DNA of 64,000 nt from Kuschelorhynchus macadamiae (taxonomy: Eukaryota; Arthropoda; Insecta; Coleoptera; Curculionidae), in the NCBI GenBank assembly GCA_030620095.1, contig JAUTXW010005211.1, positions 558,001 to 622,000 on the forward strand. Direction: 5' to 3'. The position numbers and the translations under genes were made by a program. This document shows positions 1-11,620 of the stretch, piece by piece. The notes below the pieces were generated by a model that did no database searches, was not told the origin of the DNA, and worked only from the letters and a program-made list of their open reading frames with translations. Within the stretch, counting starts at the first letter, position 1, and every line of letters begins with the position of its first letter.

Positions 1-517
1 AACATTTCCAACATGTCAAATGAGTTGGTACCCCCAACTAAAAAAGATTAAAATGTTATTTAGACAAATTAATATTAGGTGTGTGTAAAAATATTAAAAT
101 ACACTATAATAATTTTAAATGAGAATAAGAGTTAGTTAAGTACCTATCTAATAATTAATTCTAAGAAGTGTTTTTCTAGAGAATAATATGCCTCTCATAC
201 CAGTAGCTCTTTTATTTTGACTGAAAACACTTCAGTTTATTTTTGTCAATGATTGTGGAAAATTGTAGCATCAAAAATATACATATTTTTCTGCATCAAA
301 TAGGTTTTCTTTTAATTTTAGACTTGATCCACTTTATCACCAAAGCCTCAATTAGAAAAAGATTAGTGGCACATTGATAGGGTTCTCGACCCACATCATA
401 TAAGCTAATGCCTACAGAAATTTTATTTGCATTAAAACTTCAGGTATATTGTGAAATTCATATACCTAAATAATGAAGTGTCAATAAAATCTGATAAAAA
501 TGTAAGGTACGCTACAT

Positions 518-884
518 CTCCTTCCACACTAACGAACTTTCTAAATATTGGTTCAAGTGAAATCAGAAGTTATCATTAGCCCTTAAGCTAATATAAACTA
601 TCTATTTATTGCTTGTCAAGAAGTTTGATGGCGTAGTGGTAGAGTTCTCGACATACAGCATGTTAGTTCAAATCAATTATAATAATAATTAATACAAATG
701 TGGGTTATTTATTTTCTTAAAGTTAGGTTAGGTTAGGTTTTCTGTAAAGAGAGCGTATGGTAGCACGCCAACCAAATTCTGAGTATATATTAAAACAAGG
801 ATTCTTTTTTTAACCATTATTCACATGTTTTTCTTATTGAATGTGAACCCAACTTTTCATTCCATTCATATCAGTGTGGAAGGA
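518..884 (+). mobile_element. Composite MITE/SINE element, copy 1
   Basis: The segment is bounded by inverted ends: CTCCTTCCACACT at the left and its near-complement (AGTGTGGAAGGA) at 873-884. Both ends continue inward into a related sequence ending in TTGGTTCA or TGAACCCAA. Between them, at about 627-676, is a tRNA-like block with an A-box-like stretch (TGGCGTAGTGGTAGAG) and a B-box-like stretch (AGTTCAAATC). A short TTAGG-type run follows at about 723-737. The same order of parts occurs at 25255-25697, so this is a family. It lies in an intron of the spermine synthase gene or downstream of its second exon. I see no clear target duplication. Confidence 0.65.
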
Positions 885-972
885 AAATGAAAAACTAGCA
901 TTATAAAAATATTTAAACAGGTTTGAATGTAAGCTAGAAAAACACATGTCATAGAAGCTAAAAATTTCGAAC

Positions 973-1084
973 CTGAACTAGACATATATACATCCAAAGC
1001 AATACCTCTTTTAATAGGGGGGAACATTTTGGATCTAAAAGAATCAATAGCTAAACAGAACCGTTGTTCAATAAGTTTACCTAG
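973..1084 (-). CDS. Spermine synthase, coding exon 2 (partial gene)
   Basis: On the minus strand the exon follows a TTTCAG acceptor and starts in phase 0, which matches the phase-0 end of the exon at 1385-1663. It encodes about 37 residues including FPPIKRG and ALDVY, matching the conserved PPI-RGG-x-D-x-Y linker between the N-terminal domain and the catalytic domain of spermine synthases. The proposed donor (CAG|GTTCGA) is weak, so the 3' boundary is uncertain by a few codons. The catalytic aminopropyltransferase domain should lie further left; I could not find it in bases 1-972. Confidence 0.7.
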
Positions 1085-1384
1085 CTGAAACAAAAGATTC
1101 CACTATAATTTTCTAATATAATATGACAAACATGTATGAGATTTTGAGAAAACTTTAATACTGCAATTACAGAATTATGAATATCAATGCCAATATTTTG
1201 AGCTCAATTGAATGATGTAAATAAATTTGAATTTAACATGTGACCAAAATACTATATAATATGTGATAACATTGAAAAGAATTTTCAACCAAAAATGTTT
1301 CAATTTATTTCAGTTCCAATGATGATTAAACAGAATAAAGAATAATAAAAATAAATTAGCAATTCCTTGCATCCAAATACTTAC

Positions 1385-1663
1385 ATAATAATTAATTGGG
1401 TTATCATTCTGTTCTTTACAGTAATCAATATTTACAGTAATTAACCCGTTTGTAAAAATCCTCAAATTTATTAGAATCCCACTCTCCGCAGAAAAGATTT
1501 GGACTAAACTTTCGTCAACTTTAAAATTGGTGATCAATTTCAAATGGAGCAAAAAATCCTTTAACACTTTTTCGATATTACTGGCTAAAAGGATTTTCGA
1601 TGAGTCGCTCTCTGCCAAATTAGGATCTACAGAAAAATCAAGTAAAACTGTTTCTACGGACAT
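1385..1663 (-). CDS. Spermine synthase, first coding exon
   Basis: The exon opens with an ATG at 1663-1661 and ends phase 0 at a consensus GTAAGT donor. Its 93 residues begin MSVETVLLDFSVD and include NLRIFTNGLITVNIDYCKE. The latter corresponds to the human spermine synthase segment NLRIYPHGLVLLDL, part of the N-terminal S-adenosylmethionine decarboxylase-like fold used for dimerisation. Spermine synthase is cytosolic and transfers an aminopropyl group from decarboxylated SAM to spermidine. The frame is open further upstream, but this ATG is chosen because it starts the family homology and lies about 98 bases downstream of the predicted transcription start. Only the 5' part of the gene is present. 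Confidence 0.78.
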
Positions 1664-1760
1664 TTTAACAATAATAATTATTATAATCTTAAGTAGATTT
1701 CTCGACTGATTCAAATTTGAAATTAATTTCAAAACAAGTAACCACAACCACAACTTTTTC

Positions 1761-1793
1761 TGAAGTGGGAAGAGGGCACATGGCTTTTATATA
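1761..1793 (-). promoter_or_regulatory. TATA box and initiator of the spermine synthase gene
   Basis: The minus strand reads TATATAAAAG from 1793 to 1784. A TCA initiator-like motif places its A at 1761, 32 bases downstream, which is the canonical TATA-to-start spacing. The implied 5' UTR is about 97 bases, to the ATG at 1663. This is a sequence prediction only. Confidence 0.55.
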
Positions 1794-3314
1794 GGGCGGC
1801 TAAATCTCAAACCAATCCGCGACTGTCGGAGTAGAATATGTGTGAGCAAAGTTGTTTTTGGTATTATAATTTTTATCTATGTTTTTGGTGTGAGCTCTGC
1901 TAGCTCTAATCCTCCAATGAATAAAGAAAACAATCTTTATTCCCTGGCTAGTTCAGGGGCTGGGTACTGAATTAGCATTGTTGTAAATCATGATACTAAA
2001 AAGTAAACTCTTAAGATAAGCCCACGCGCATGTATATCACCTCACTGTTCCGTAAGTGACGTCAGGGAGTGACAAATTTCCAGGGGGATCATTGTGTTTA
2101 ATGGCTGAATGTTTGTATTTCGGGCAGTTTTTCCTGGTTTAACTCGTGATTGTGTTTTGAAATATGATGAATAAACATTACTAGCTTATGGCACATAAAA
2201 CAAATTCCGATTGATTGGGGTAGTTTTAAGTGTATTGCTATTATACTTTTTAAGATCTTAAGATAAAATAGCCAAGTGATTACAAAATAATCTGAATTTA
2301 GTAGCAAAAATTAATTAGTCCAAACTTAAAAAAATTATATTAACTTGCGTTTTTTATTAGCAACAAGTCGAATCTGCCCATGCCTCATTTTAAGCAAATA
2401 AAATTCAATTGATCTGTTTATCTATGATTTTTGGACTTTGTCAGCCAGGCTAATTCAGGAGTTTTTTTAACATTTATTTTTTTTGTTTCTTATGCTAATT
2501 TCTGTTTTTATATTTTAATTTCATCTCCCATTTTAATCGTAAAGGGTTGATTTTTTTTTTAAATTAACACAAATTAAATATTTCGTATTATCAATATGAC
2601 TTTGCGTTTCCTTTTCAACTTCTTATGAATTGAATTTTTATTTCGTTAAATCAACATTCAGTATTTTTTTATTGACTAAATTTTAGAATAATATTTACAA
2701 AAAAAACACTTCTTAACACCTATACATATTTTAAAGAAATATATCATCAACAATTTGACAAATTTTAATTAACATTTAAATTGGGCAACCAAAGCAAACC
2801 TGAACTACACGTCCAAATTGCTAGGAGACCGATAAATTTTTAAAAAGGACATATCTTAAGTTTAATTTCGAGCAGTGAGGGTTTTAAAAAAATAACATTA
2901 CTTTAACTAATCCAGTTCAATTTTCCAGTAATTTTCCAAAAATATAATGCATGCTATGGCGAGCCTTAAACATAGGGAGAGAGCTAAAAAGTGCGCCTTT
3001 CTTCTGTGCTATCGCGCAATAAAATCCTCGTAACAGTGTGACGTCATGCCCAGCTGTGTTCGAAATTCGTTCAAGTGATTATATCTTTCTGTATTCTACC
3101 CCGACGCGCGATGTCTTTTTTTATTTCTTTTTTCTTAATTGATTATATTGACGCTCAGCTCCTAAAGAGTCATTTGGTCAGCGTATTTGGTGGTATCCAG
3201 GTTTTTGTCTGGATTGGTCCGTATCCTAGACTCAGCTAACTGTTAATTATATTTGCTTGTTCTAGTGCATCTTAGCTTCCACAGGTTGCCCCTTAAGGAA
3301 TTACTAGTGGTGTC
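1794..3314. other. Intergenic sequence without a recognised gene
   Basis: The block is AT-rich. It holds two isolated GTGACGTCA-type (CRE-like) octamers near 2055 and 3040 and long T runs. The open frames (for example 2098-2307, minus) show no family resemblance and no splice context. I see no RNA gene. Confidence 0.5.
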
Positions 3315-4656
3315 ATGACATTTTCCTTCAAATCAGCCCCGTACCCTACAGTGACTTTATACAAAGTATATAATTCGGAATGGCAAGAACAGTATTTTTT
3401 TACAGAAGTTAAAGTAAAAAATGTATGTTTGTTATGTAATGCCTCTGTTTTGGTTGCCAAAAAAGGAAGTATTGAGAGGTATCATAAAAGCGTACATTCA
3501 AACATTTCAAAACAAAGAACCAGTTAATTGGACAACCGTCAATATTTTTAAAAGCAGTTGACAAAAAATCTGCAACGGAAGCATCTTACCGTGTTTCCCA
3601 AATAATTGCACAAAAAAAGAATCTGTATTCTGAGAAAATTCCAATAACCGACTTGACAACTGACGGGGCTCCAGCTATAGTGGGTTGTGATAAGGGTCTG
3701 GTAGCATTTTGTCGTAAAGATGAACGCTTTCAACAAATTCAATGTTACCATTGCGTTATAGATCAGCAAGCATTATATGGACATTTTTAAAAACTAAACA
3801 TCGTGAAATGGGTAGTAAAAATTGTAAACAAAATTAGAGCTCACGCATTACAAAGATTATTCAAAATTTTAGCCGATGAAATTGATTGTCAGTATGGGGA
3901 CCTACTTCTTCACTCTGAAGTGCGATGGTTAAGTAGAAGACGAATGTTAACACGTTTTAATGAAGCCCTATCTGTCATAGTTCAATTTTTCAAACAACGC
4001 GGCAAACCGGGGTTTCTTGTAGACATTACAGACAAGATTAATTCAATTTGCAACTTCAGAAAAGAGATAAAGAACTGGCGGAAATGATTTCCGATATAAA
4101 TGCATTCATAAAAAAACTTGAGCATTTTTCTGTTCTTTTAGAGAAGATATCTCAAAATCCAATAGAACCCTATGACAGTAAATCTCAAATAGAAATAGTT
4201 TCTAACTTAAAGGATAACTTCAAAAACCGGTTTAAGGATTTCAACAAAATTGCATTGGTGGCTCAATTTGTTGTTTTACCCTTCATGGAAATTGATATCC
4301 AACAGTTTGCAACTTGTGTTATGCAGAAGTTTAGCGAAGACATTGTTGCAAGTGAAATTGAAGTGCATGCATTTCAAGTGATTTAGCATTGAAAATCGTT
4401 AGTTTCAAGTACAAAATGTATTTTGCCTATAGTAAGTAAAGACAAATATTCAGTTCTATGTCGTGTTGCTTTAAAAGTGAAAGCGTTATTTACTGCAACC
4501 CATTTGTGTTCATCTTCTTTCTCCAATATGAAGTTTATTATTAACAACCGCCTTACAGATGAACATTTGGATAATTGTGTTCGAATGGCTGTATCAAATT
4601 ACACTGCAAACATCAAAAAAAATATCGAAGAGTCCGAGTGTCAACTTTTTCATTGA
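3315..4656 (+). pseudogene. hAT transposase relic, GTF2IRD2/ZBED5-like
   Basis: Pieces in several frames line up in the order of a GTF2IRD2/ZBED/SCAND3-type hAT protein. The first is a BED-like zinc finger (3315-3527, with CLLCNA and the paired histidines of RYHKSVH). The central block 3560-3790 carries TTDGAPAIVG and CYHCVIDQQAL. Then come RWLSRRRML (3803-4087), a helical stretch (4048-4386), and the C-terminal dimerisation segment with SSSFSNMKF and DEHLDNCVRMAVSNY (4423-4656). Stops, frameshifts and the loss of the region between finger and core make it non-functional. I found no terminal inverted repeats. It lies between the spermine synthase promoter and the last exon of the next minus-strand gene. 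Confidence 0.8.
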
Positions 4657-5341
4657 ACGCACTCATTTTTTATCACGTTTTTGTTTAAAATTTTAATTAT
4701 AATGTTTTGTTTAGTTTTATTAAGTCTTATGTTACATGCCATTATGGCTATATGAAAATTTTGTTCATTTTTTAAACCCCTACGGTTGGTAGGTATGTAT
4801 TAGTTAAGTACTTATTAATTACATAAAAACATGTATGTCAAATACAACTGTGCATTACTTCGTTTAGGCTGGCTTAAACGCTGGTTACAAGTAGGTAGAC
4901 CACGGTTTATTTCTAAATTATCAAAGTAGCTCAACACCTTGAACTGCTCTAAGGCGTGTACCTGTACACAGGGGCTTTTGCTCGTGCGGTAAACGGTCAA
5001 ACTTTTTGAATATAACAAAACAGATTACTCTTAGTACATTCAAGTTGAAACAATGTGTTAAATGTCTGAGAACAAATAAGGATGAGAAAAGCTTATTTCA
5101 TAATGCTTCAATGTGTGCGAGCCAAGATAAGGAATCTCCAGCAATTCTTAATAATTTACAAGCCTTACCAAAGGTAAATCTGTTGTTCCTACAAGATTTT
5201 TGGTTTTAAATGAGCTTGTATAGATGGTTGGGTATATTAAGAATAAATAAATCAATATAATTTAAAAATATATTTTTTCCGACAACACAAGAATTATAAT
5301 ATTTGGGTAAAATACTTATTAGGTACATGTATTAATTAAAT
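4657..5341. other. Intergenic spacer
   Basis: There is no supported gene. The plus-strand frame at 5006-5209 and the minus-strand frame at 4815-5018 are unrecognised and overlap each other. The 3' UTR of the minus-strand gene should lie here; near 5305-5320 the minus strand reads AATAAG rather than a perfect AATAAA. Confidence 0.4.
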
Positions 5342-5625
5342 TTAAATAATATAATCTATGAGCCTAAAAATATTTTCATTGCAGTAACTAAAAATATACA
5401 GTTCAAAAATTAAAATTTTAAGGTTTCCATAAAAAGCCAAATTGCTTGTACAAACGTCCTTGAGTTTCCTTAATTTAGGATTGTTACTAAGGTCAGAAAA
5501 ATATTGAGACACATGAGAGGCCTCTTTGAGTTTAATAGTATCCATACAAAATTCCATAACAATTTTTTCTATGATAAATGGAAATTTTTCAATAATAATC
5601 TTGGCTATATAGAAGTGTTGATTAT
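5342..5625 (-). CDS. Unidentified three-exon gene, last coding exon
   Basis: A polypyrimidine-TTTTAG acceptor precedes the exon, whose first two bases (AT) complete a codon. The previous exon (16741-17299) ends with one extra base, G, so the junction gives Asp and the frame stays open into NQHFYIAKIIIEKFPF. The exon adds 94 residues, including LKEASHVSQYFSDL and LRKLKDVCTSNLAFYG, then reaches a stop at 5344-5342. The text is hydrophobic-helical, as in an alpha-helical repeat protein. No domain was recognised. An alternative is a further splice just before the stop (a GTATAT site near 5400), which would make this an internal exon. Confidence 0.6.
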
Positions 5626-6539
5626 CTAAAACAAAAGAAATATAAAATATATTTAATCAGAAAAAAAATATCTGTATCCATATTTAAATATTTTTTAAAC
5701 CAATTGGATACGCTTTATTAGTAATATTTATCTTTTTCAAAAAATATATTTAGTGTGGGAAAAAACGTAAGTATTTATGTTTGACTTCACTAAACATAAG
5801 AGCGCTAATTATTTTATATTAGAGCTGAGTTAATGTTTCGCACTACAAGAAGTTCTAAATTTTAAAATTTTGATAATATGTTTGGGTGGTTTTATTTAAA
5901 AAACAAATATTAACTCAAATTGTTGTTTTTGAAAGTTCTTACCATAGACATAATAACAGAGAGACGGAATTGTTTTGATATGAACGCAATCATACATGGT
6001 CAAAATAATTATACTTATGGTCTATTTTCGTGTGGCAATTTGGTTGAACCGAAAGTGTTGTCAACTATTTTACATAGACATATATTTCTGTGCATAGAAT
6101 TTATACTTGCTGGTAAAATTAAAATTAATTTTTAAAGTGAATCTAATACTGTAATAATAACTTCTGTAATATTTCATTAGGTATATATAATTACCATATA
6201 ATTATTCTAATAACCAGTTTTTTATTTCCATATAATGTCATTGCTTAAGAACCGACAACCCCGCCGCATACTTTTGAATTCAGTAATATGCACAAATTTA
6301 CAAAACTGGAGTAACCGAACAAAGCGATGTTGCTTTGAGTAAAGGCATTGTTTTGGCCGACGAGCTTAGGTACACGTTTTAATAATGTAAAAAAAAGATT
6401 AGATATTTTATTAAATATGTCCGCTGTGATAATAGATTTTAATTTTAATTGGCAGTTAAATAATTGTTATAGAAATGGTTTAAGAATTAAATATTTCTAA
6501 TATTATGCTCATAACCATTGACATATTATATGTTAACGA
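5626..6539. other. Intron sequence, left flank of the hAT insertion
   Basis: This is the 3' end of the second intron of the unidentified minus-strand gene. The sequence is AT-rich with no gene. The plus-strand frame 5920-6135 is unrecognised. Confidence 0.4.
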
Positions 6540-9207
6540 CAGAGGCGGCTATTCAGGTGAAATAGGTGAAGTGCTACTTCACCAGGAAAAATAAACAAGC
6601 AAACATCTAACTATATTTATTATATATCTCTTAAAATTTAAGTTTTTACATTCATTTATTCACCTAATTGGCAAAAATAAACTGTACATCTCGAATAAAT
6701 ATTTTACTTGACCGCTGGCGGCATGTCTTTTTAAAACTTTCAATCGAACTTTATTATAACAATTATAACAGTGGCGCAAACCGCTTCGACTTTGCTGGAG
6801 GTGCTATGTTTAGTTTACGATTTTCCTACTACGTTGCCTTGACAACTCGTCCGTGATGACGCCGAGCACATGGAAGAATAATGTTAACCAGCGCCATACA
6901 ACGCTCTCGGTAAATTGCTAACGCAACACCCACGTGTCGTTCAGTTTGGGGTGGTTGTTTACTTTTATTTTCGCGGATTTCGCTGCAACCAGTTAGTTCG
7001 TTTGCAGTTTACTTGACTGTTTTGTGTTATATTTATTTATGGTGTTGTTACAACTTTATTTGATGTCGGGTTTACTAATTTACATTATTGATAAATCCGA
7101 ACACAGATGTGGTTTGCATTTTGTCGGAAACTCCATTTAATCGATGGAAGGAACAAGATCAGAGTTTTAATCGTCATTCTGGTTTTCGGCATACAAATGG
7201 TTATGTAGTAGTCAAATATTACAAAAATTGTTTTGCTGGGCTTATTTACTAGTTTCCAATAAATATTCAGTGTGGAATAGGGAAGGATTTGCAGGTATGT
7301 AATATATGAAGGTCTTTACATAAACATGAAGACTCGGCGAAAAATTGTAAAAAATCAAAGTACTATAGCTGACACTTTAAAAGAAAATGCTAAACTATAT
7401 AAAATACATTTTAACGAAAAAGTCCGATTAAATAGACTATTTATATGCTTGGCAAGTGACGCAGTTTTGTACCTTGCAAAACAAGAGTTTGTCTTTCGTG
7501 GCCATGATGAGAGCAGCGAGTCAATAAATAGGGAGAATTCAAGAAAGCTTTTAGGTTTATTAATATCGAGAAGTTCTCAAGAACTGATAGATCATCACGA
7601 AAAAATTAAAAATGTTTTTTCTAGTGACTCGAAAACTATTCAAAACGAAATAAATGAATGCATTTCTGATTATTTAAATGATCATGTAAAAAATGAAATA
7701 ATGAACACATAGTTTTTTCTGTGCAAGTGGATGATACCACTGATATTACGCAAACCTCCCAGTGCTCCAAAATTTTAAGATACGTTAATTCAGAAGGTTC
7801 AGTAGTCGAGAGATTCTTAGGATTTTATAATGTCAGCTCCGATAGAACGTCGGAGAATTTATATTTTCTATTGGATCAAATTTTGGACAAATTTTAATAT
7901 AAACATAAATTAATAGGGCAATGTTACGATGGCGCAAGTTTGATGTCTGGCCATCTAAATGGCCTTCAAAAAAAAAAAAAAAAGAAAAAGCGCCGCAGAC
8001 TTTATTTGTCCATTGTCTTGGGCATGCAGCAAAGTTTTAAAATATTTCTAAATGTCGAATTTTTTTTCAAGTCTTAGTGGTATTCCCTCATTTTTTCATC
8101 ACTCAGCCAAACCAACGTATGCTCTTACATCTGCATCTACGAGGCGTATACCAAGAATTACGGAAACTCGTTGGTCTTCAAATTCGAAGTTAGTAAATGT
8201 GATTGTTCAAGACTGGAATAAATTAAAAGACGTTTTTGAATTTATTACAAACTGTGACAAATCTGATGAAAAAATAATCCGACTTGCGAAAGGATTTTTA
8301 GGTGAGATGAACGATTTTAAATTCACGTTTCTGGCATTAGTGTTTAATGACATGTTTTCAATCACGGACATACTATTTGCATTCTTCAAAAAAAATCGCT
8401 TGACATTCATTTTTGCATATCCAATATAAAACGCTGTCGTGAGGCGCTCTGTAAAAAAAGAAATGAACATCTTTTTAATACCATGTTTGATAAAGCAAAT
8501 TGTATTACAGAAATAAATCATTACAAACGTCAGCTTGCTAAACTTTCACCTGAAGAAATTAGGGCTAAGTACAGAACCCTTGTTTATGAAATATTGGACC
8601 ATATTTTAATGGAAATGACACTAAGCTTTCAAGACTGTGAAAAAGTTACTTTTTATGTTTGGCAGATTCTGCTAAATTTTCCACTGACCCGTTTGAAAAT
8701 TTGTTACAGTTATATGGGGAAATATTTTCAAAAAAGTCAACGACTTAAAAATGAACTTGGTCTTATTTTTGCCAATGACAGTAATTGGAATATATCGTTG
8801 CAAAAGAAGGTGAAAAAAATTAATGAAAATAAAGATATTTTAACCAAAGCATATAAAATGTTTTTCCATATTTTGACAATACCGTCAACAAGTGCTTCAG
8901 TGGAAAGAAGTTTTTCTTGCCTCAAACGTGTAAAAACTTATTTAAGAAATACAATATCCCAAGAAAGACTTACTTCTCTAGGCAATATTTCAATTCAAAA
9001 GGAATTTCTGGAGATTAGGGCAACTCATCCATTTTATGAAGATGTTATAAATAAATTTGATGCTATGAAGGACAGAATTGATTTAGTATACAAAATTTAG
9101 GTAAGTCGTAAAAAAATATTGTACCCCTTCCACATATAAAAAAAATTATTGCCATATTTTCTTGCTTAATTTGCAGTTCTTACTTTTTCACCCGCGAGCC
9201 GCCACTG
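6540..9207 (+). mobile_element. Complete hAT DNA transposon with TIRs and 8-bp target duplication
   Basis: The left end reads CAGAGGCGGCTATTCAGGTG. The right end, read inward on the minus strand, is CAGTGGCGGCTCGCGGGTG. These are typical hAT termini of the CAGNGGCGG type. The flanking octamers are GTTAACGA (6532-6539) and GTTAACGG (9208-9215), seven of eight identical, as expected for hAT integration. The 2668-bp element holds one transposase region on the plus strand, which is broken. It sits in the second intron of the minus-strand gene, in the opposite orientation. Confidence 0.9.
7326..9100 (+). pseudogene. hAT transposase (ZMYM1-like), frameshifted
   Basis: The first open segment (7326-7712) encodes an N-terminal region with HDESSESINRENSRKLL. 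The next (about 7713-7895) reads through DDTTDITQ and NVSSDRTSENLYFLLDQIL, typical of the DDE core of ZMYM1-like hAT transposases. CYDGASLMSGHLNGLQ follows at about 7920-7965, then ETRWSSNSKLV (8052-8429). The last segment (8483-9100) holds the hAT C-terminal dimerisation domain, with TIPSTSASVERSFSCLKRVK and LRNTISQERL. A poly-A run near 7969 and at least three frameshifts or stops break the reading frame. Nothing suggests that the protein is still made. Confidence 0.85.
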
Positions 9208-11039
9208 GTTAACGGCACGAAAAAAAGAAGTCTATCATTATAACCACCGAACATTAATAAGACAAGGGGCACAGTCCGTCCGAACTTTTATATTGATCTT
9301 ACAAAAACGCGCCGACATTCATACAGCTGTGCAGGTGCCCATGCTTTTACGAGGTTGATGCAAATCGCTAGCGATTAAAAAGAATAAACGTTCATTTACC
9401 GGGGTGATTTAAAAACTAGTTTAAAAATATCTATCCAAAATTTTTATTGTAACCTATTTTGCTTTATATGTATTAAAAGAAAAACGAAGAAAACGTCAAG
9501 TTGTTGAATTAATAGACCGTAATATATACTGTTTGTAAAAATTAAGTAAAAAAGGAAATTACGACTGTAACAGAATAGACAAGCAATATTTTACTAGAAC
9601 TGTTGGTTCTCATGTTCACGCTTAAACAGGCTTGATTATTTCACAAGAATTATAAGTAAATTTGTCTAATATTAGTTTCGAGAATTTTAAACCCTTAATA
9701 AAGTATGATATATCTCAAACGCTATATTTTAGAGTATAGACAGATTTATGGATAAGCTTTCTTAAAAGGTTACAATTTATGCCTTCCTTTTCGAGGGTTT
9801 ATGATCCCATATGTTCCCTGTTTCATGGTAATCTTTCTTTGGTCTGTTTAATTTAACTTGTTGCAAATATTAATTGAAACATTTTATTTGGTTCGATGCA
9901 ATGATAATAAATGGTCAATTTACTATGTTGAAAATACTATAGAGTACTTTGTAATAGGAACATTACCGAAAAGCCATGTTTTTGGGGCATAATTTTCCGT
10001 TTAGAAAAGATAAACTGAAAGGGCTTTTCGTGCCTTTTTTTCGCCATGACTTTTCGGACCTATAATGTGGATAAGTTAGTGTAGGCTTATATATTAAATT
10101 ATATACATACTCTTAGGACTAAGAATTGAAGGGAATATCATTTTAATCTATTTATTCACTTTTTATTATCATGGGTGACACCTCGTATTTCTAAGACGAA
10201 GTTCCGAACTTAAAGTTTAGAGTAGGGACTTAAGCTTCACCATTCACAGCTTTATTCGTTTCGTCCTGACTAATAACATCAAAGAGGGGATTGGTCTAAG
10301 GGGTGGATCTAGTAATAACTGAGCTAACTTTGTATTTTACGGGAAGTCTAAAAGTCAGTCTGTGTCAGAGTTTTGTTTCTTATAGTTGATCTTAAATTCT
10401 TCTTTTGTGGTGGTTTATGGGGCTTTATGTATACACTGGGATATTAAAGTTAAGGGATTTTCAAAGATATTTAATTTTTATTCTATGTTTTATCTGGGGA
10501 GTAACTGGGTTTTAAGACTTAAATTTACGTTTTATGTAAAGATTTTTGTTTTCTTTTCTTTTGTACTAAACTTGGGGATTTAAAGATAATTCCTTCATTT
10601 TCTAGATTTAAATACTTCTTTTTTTTTGTTATTAGGTTTAAGTATTATTTTTTGTACGGCATTTCATTTCCTTTACTTTTGTTAATAGATTTTTAAGTTG
10701 CTTTTAAAAAACCAAATCTTTTATTTAAATAAACAACCTGATAGTTAAATAAATGTATATTCAAGAAGAAGATACCATCCTTGTTGCAGTTTGCTGTTGT
10801 TCGAGTTTATATGGCCGCAGAATTGGTGAGATAAAATGTTTAATTTAATTTGTACTAACAATTATAATTGATAACATGTTAAATTATAATTTACGAAGAA
10901 GCCTACAGAGTACCTTCGATTTTACTTATCAAATATTAGTTAATTTCAGTATTGTGACAGGGTTGCCCGCTAAGCTTCAAATAAATAAATAAATAATTTT
11001 AAATATAACAAATAACCGATCGATAACCCTGCTACACGA
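9208..11039. other. Intron sequence, no recognised gene
   Basis: The stretch is AT-rich. A short ATAA run (10979-10996) after GGGTTGCCCGC may be an old LINE or SINE tail. The plus-strand frame 10386-10583 is a low-complexity Phe/Leu/Val frame without homology that I can see. Confidence 0.4.
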
Positions 11040-11620
11040 CATAGCTTAAAAGCTACTTATCAGATTAACTTCCATTTTAGGCAAAAATGAAGAGTCATAT
11101 GGGGATGACCTGGTAATATTTTGGTAAAAATCTGATGTGCCGGAACAAGATGGCGGACTAGTGAAACGTTAAAAAAACTATTACTAAAAAATTAATTATC
11201 CAATTTCCTCCAATTTTGCACAAAAATCAAGTGTTACGAATAAACTGGTAACATTTTGGTATGAATAAAAAATAGCAAAACAAAATTGGGGTCTAATAAA
11301 ATATTTGAAAAATCGGCCTGAAAAAACTACTTATTAGATTAATTTCAAATTTTGTGCAAGAAATAAATGTGATGTATTAATAAACTAGTAAAGTTCGAGA
11401 ATTCAAGATGGCGCAATAAAATGGCGGCCAATAATTTTTTTAAAATTCAATTGACATTAAATTTTATAGAAAAATTAAATGTAATATAGGGATAAACCTC
11501 GGTATAAACTGGCAGAATTTAACATGGCAACCAATATGATGAAAAAAAAATGGCATCCAATAAAAATGTTTAAAAGATAGTAATACTGAACTAAATTGGG
11601 CCACTTTACTATTCCTAATA
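11040..11620. repeat. Diverged tandem repeat, about four units of 115-145 bp
   Basis: Successive units share the order TTTTG-CACAAAAAT, then A-GTGTTA, ATAAACTGGTAA, ATTTTGG, a short block with AAGATGGCG, and CCAATAAAA-T. Units start near 11067, 11208, 11345 and 11460. They have drifted strongly, so the array is old. Repeated ATGGCGG or ATGGCATCC cores are the best conserved part. I see no coding frame across it. Confidence 0.55.

Noticed and set aside
627..676. Possible tRNA gene
   Set aside because: A- and B-box-like stretches are present, but no cloverleaf with paired acceptor ends can be formed, and the block lies inside a repeated element with inverted ends.
723..737. Telomeric (TTAGG)n array
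   Set aside because: Only about three units, and the run is an internal part of a dispersed element, so it is not a telomere or interstitial array.
1527..1709. Plus-strand 60-codon frame
   Set aside because: It is the complementary shadow of the spermine synthase exon, which has a family match and splice site.
3315..4656. Domesticated GTF2IRD2/ZBED host gene
   Set aside because: Stops, frameshifts and a missing central region show decay, with no intron structure that would restore a frame.
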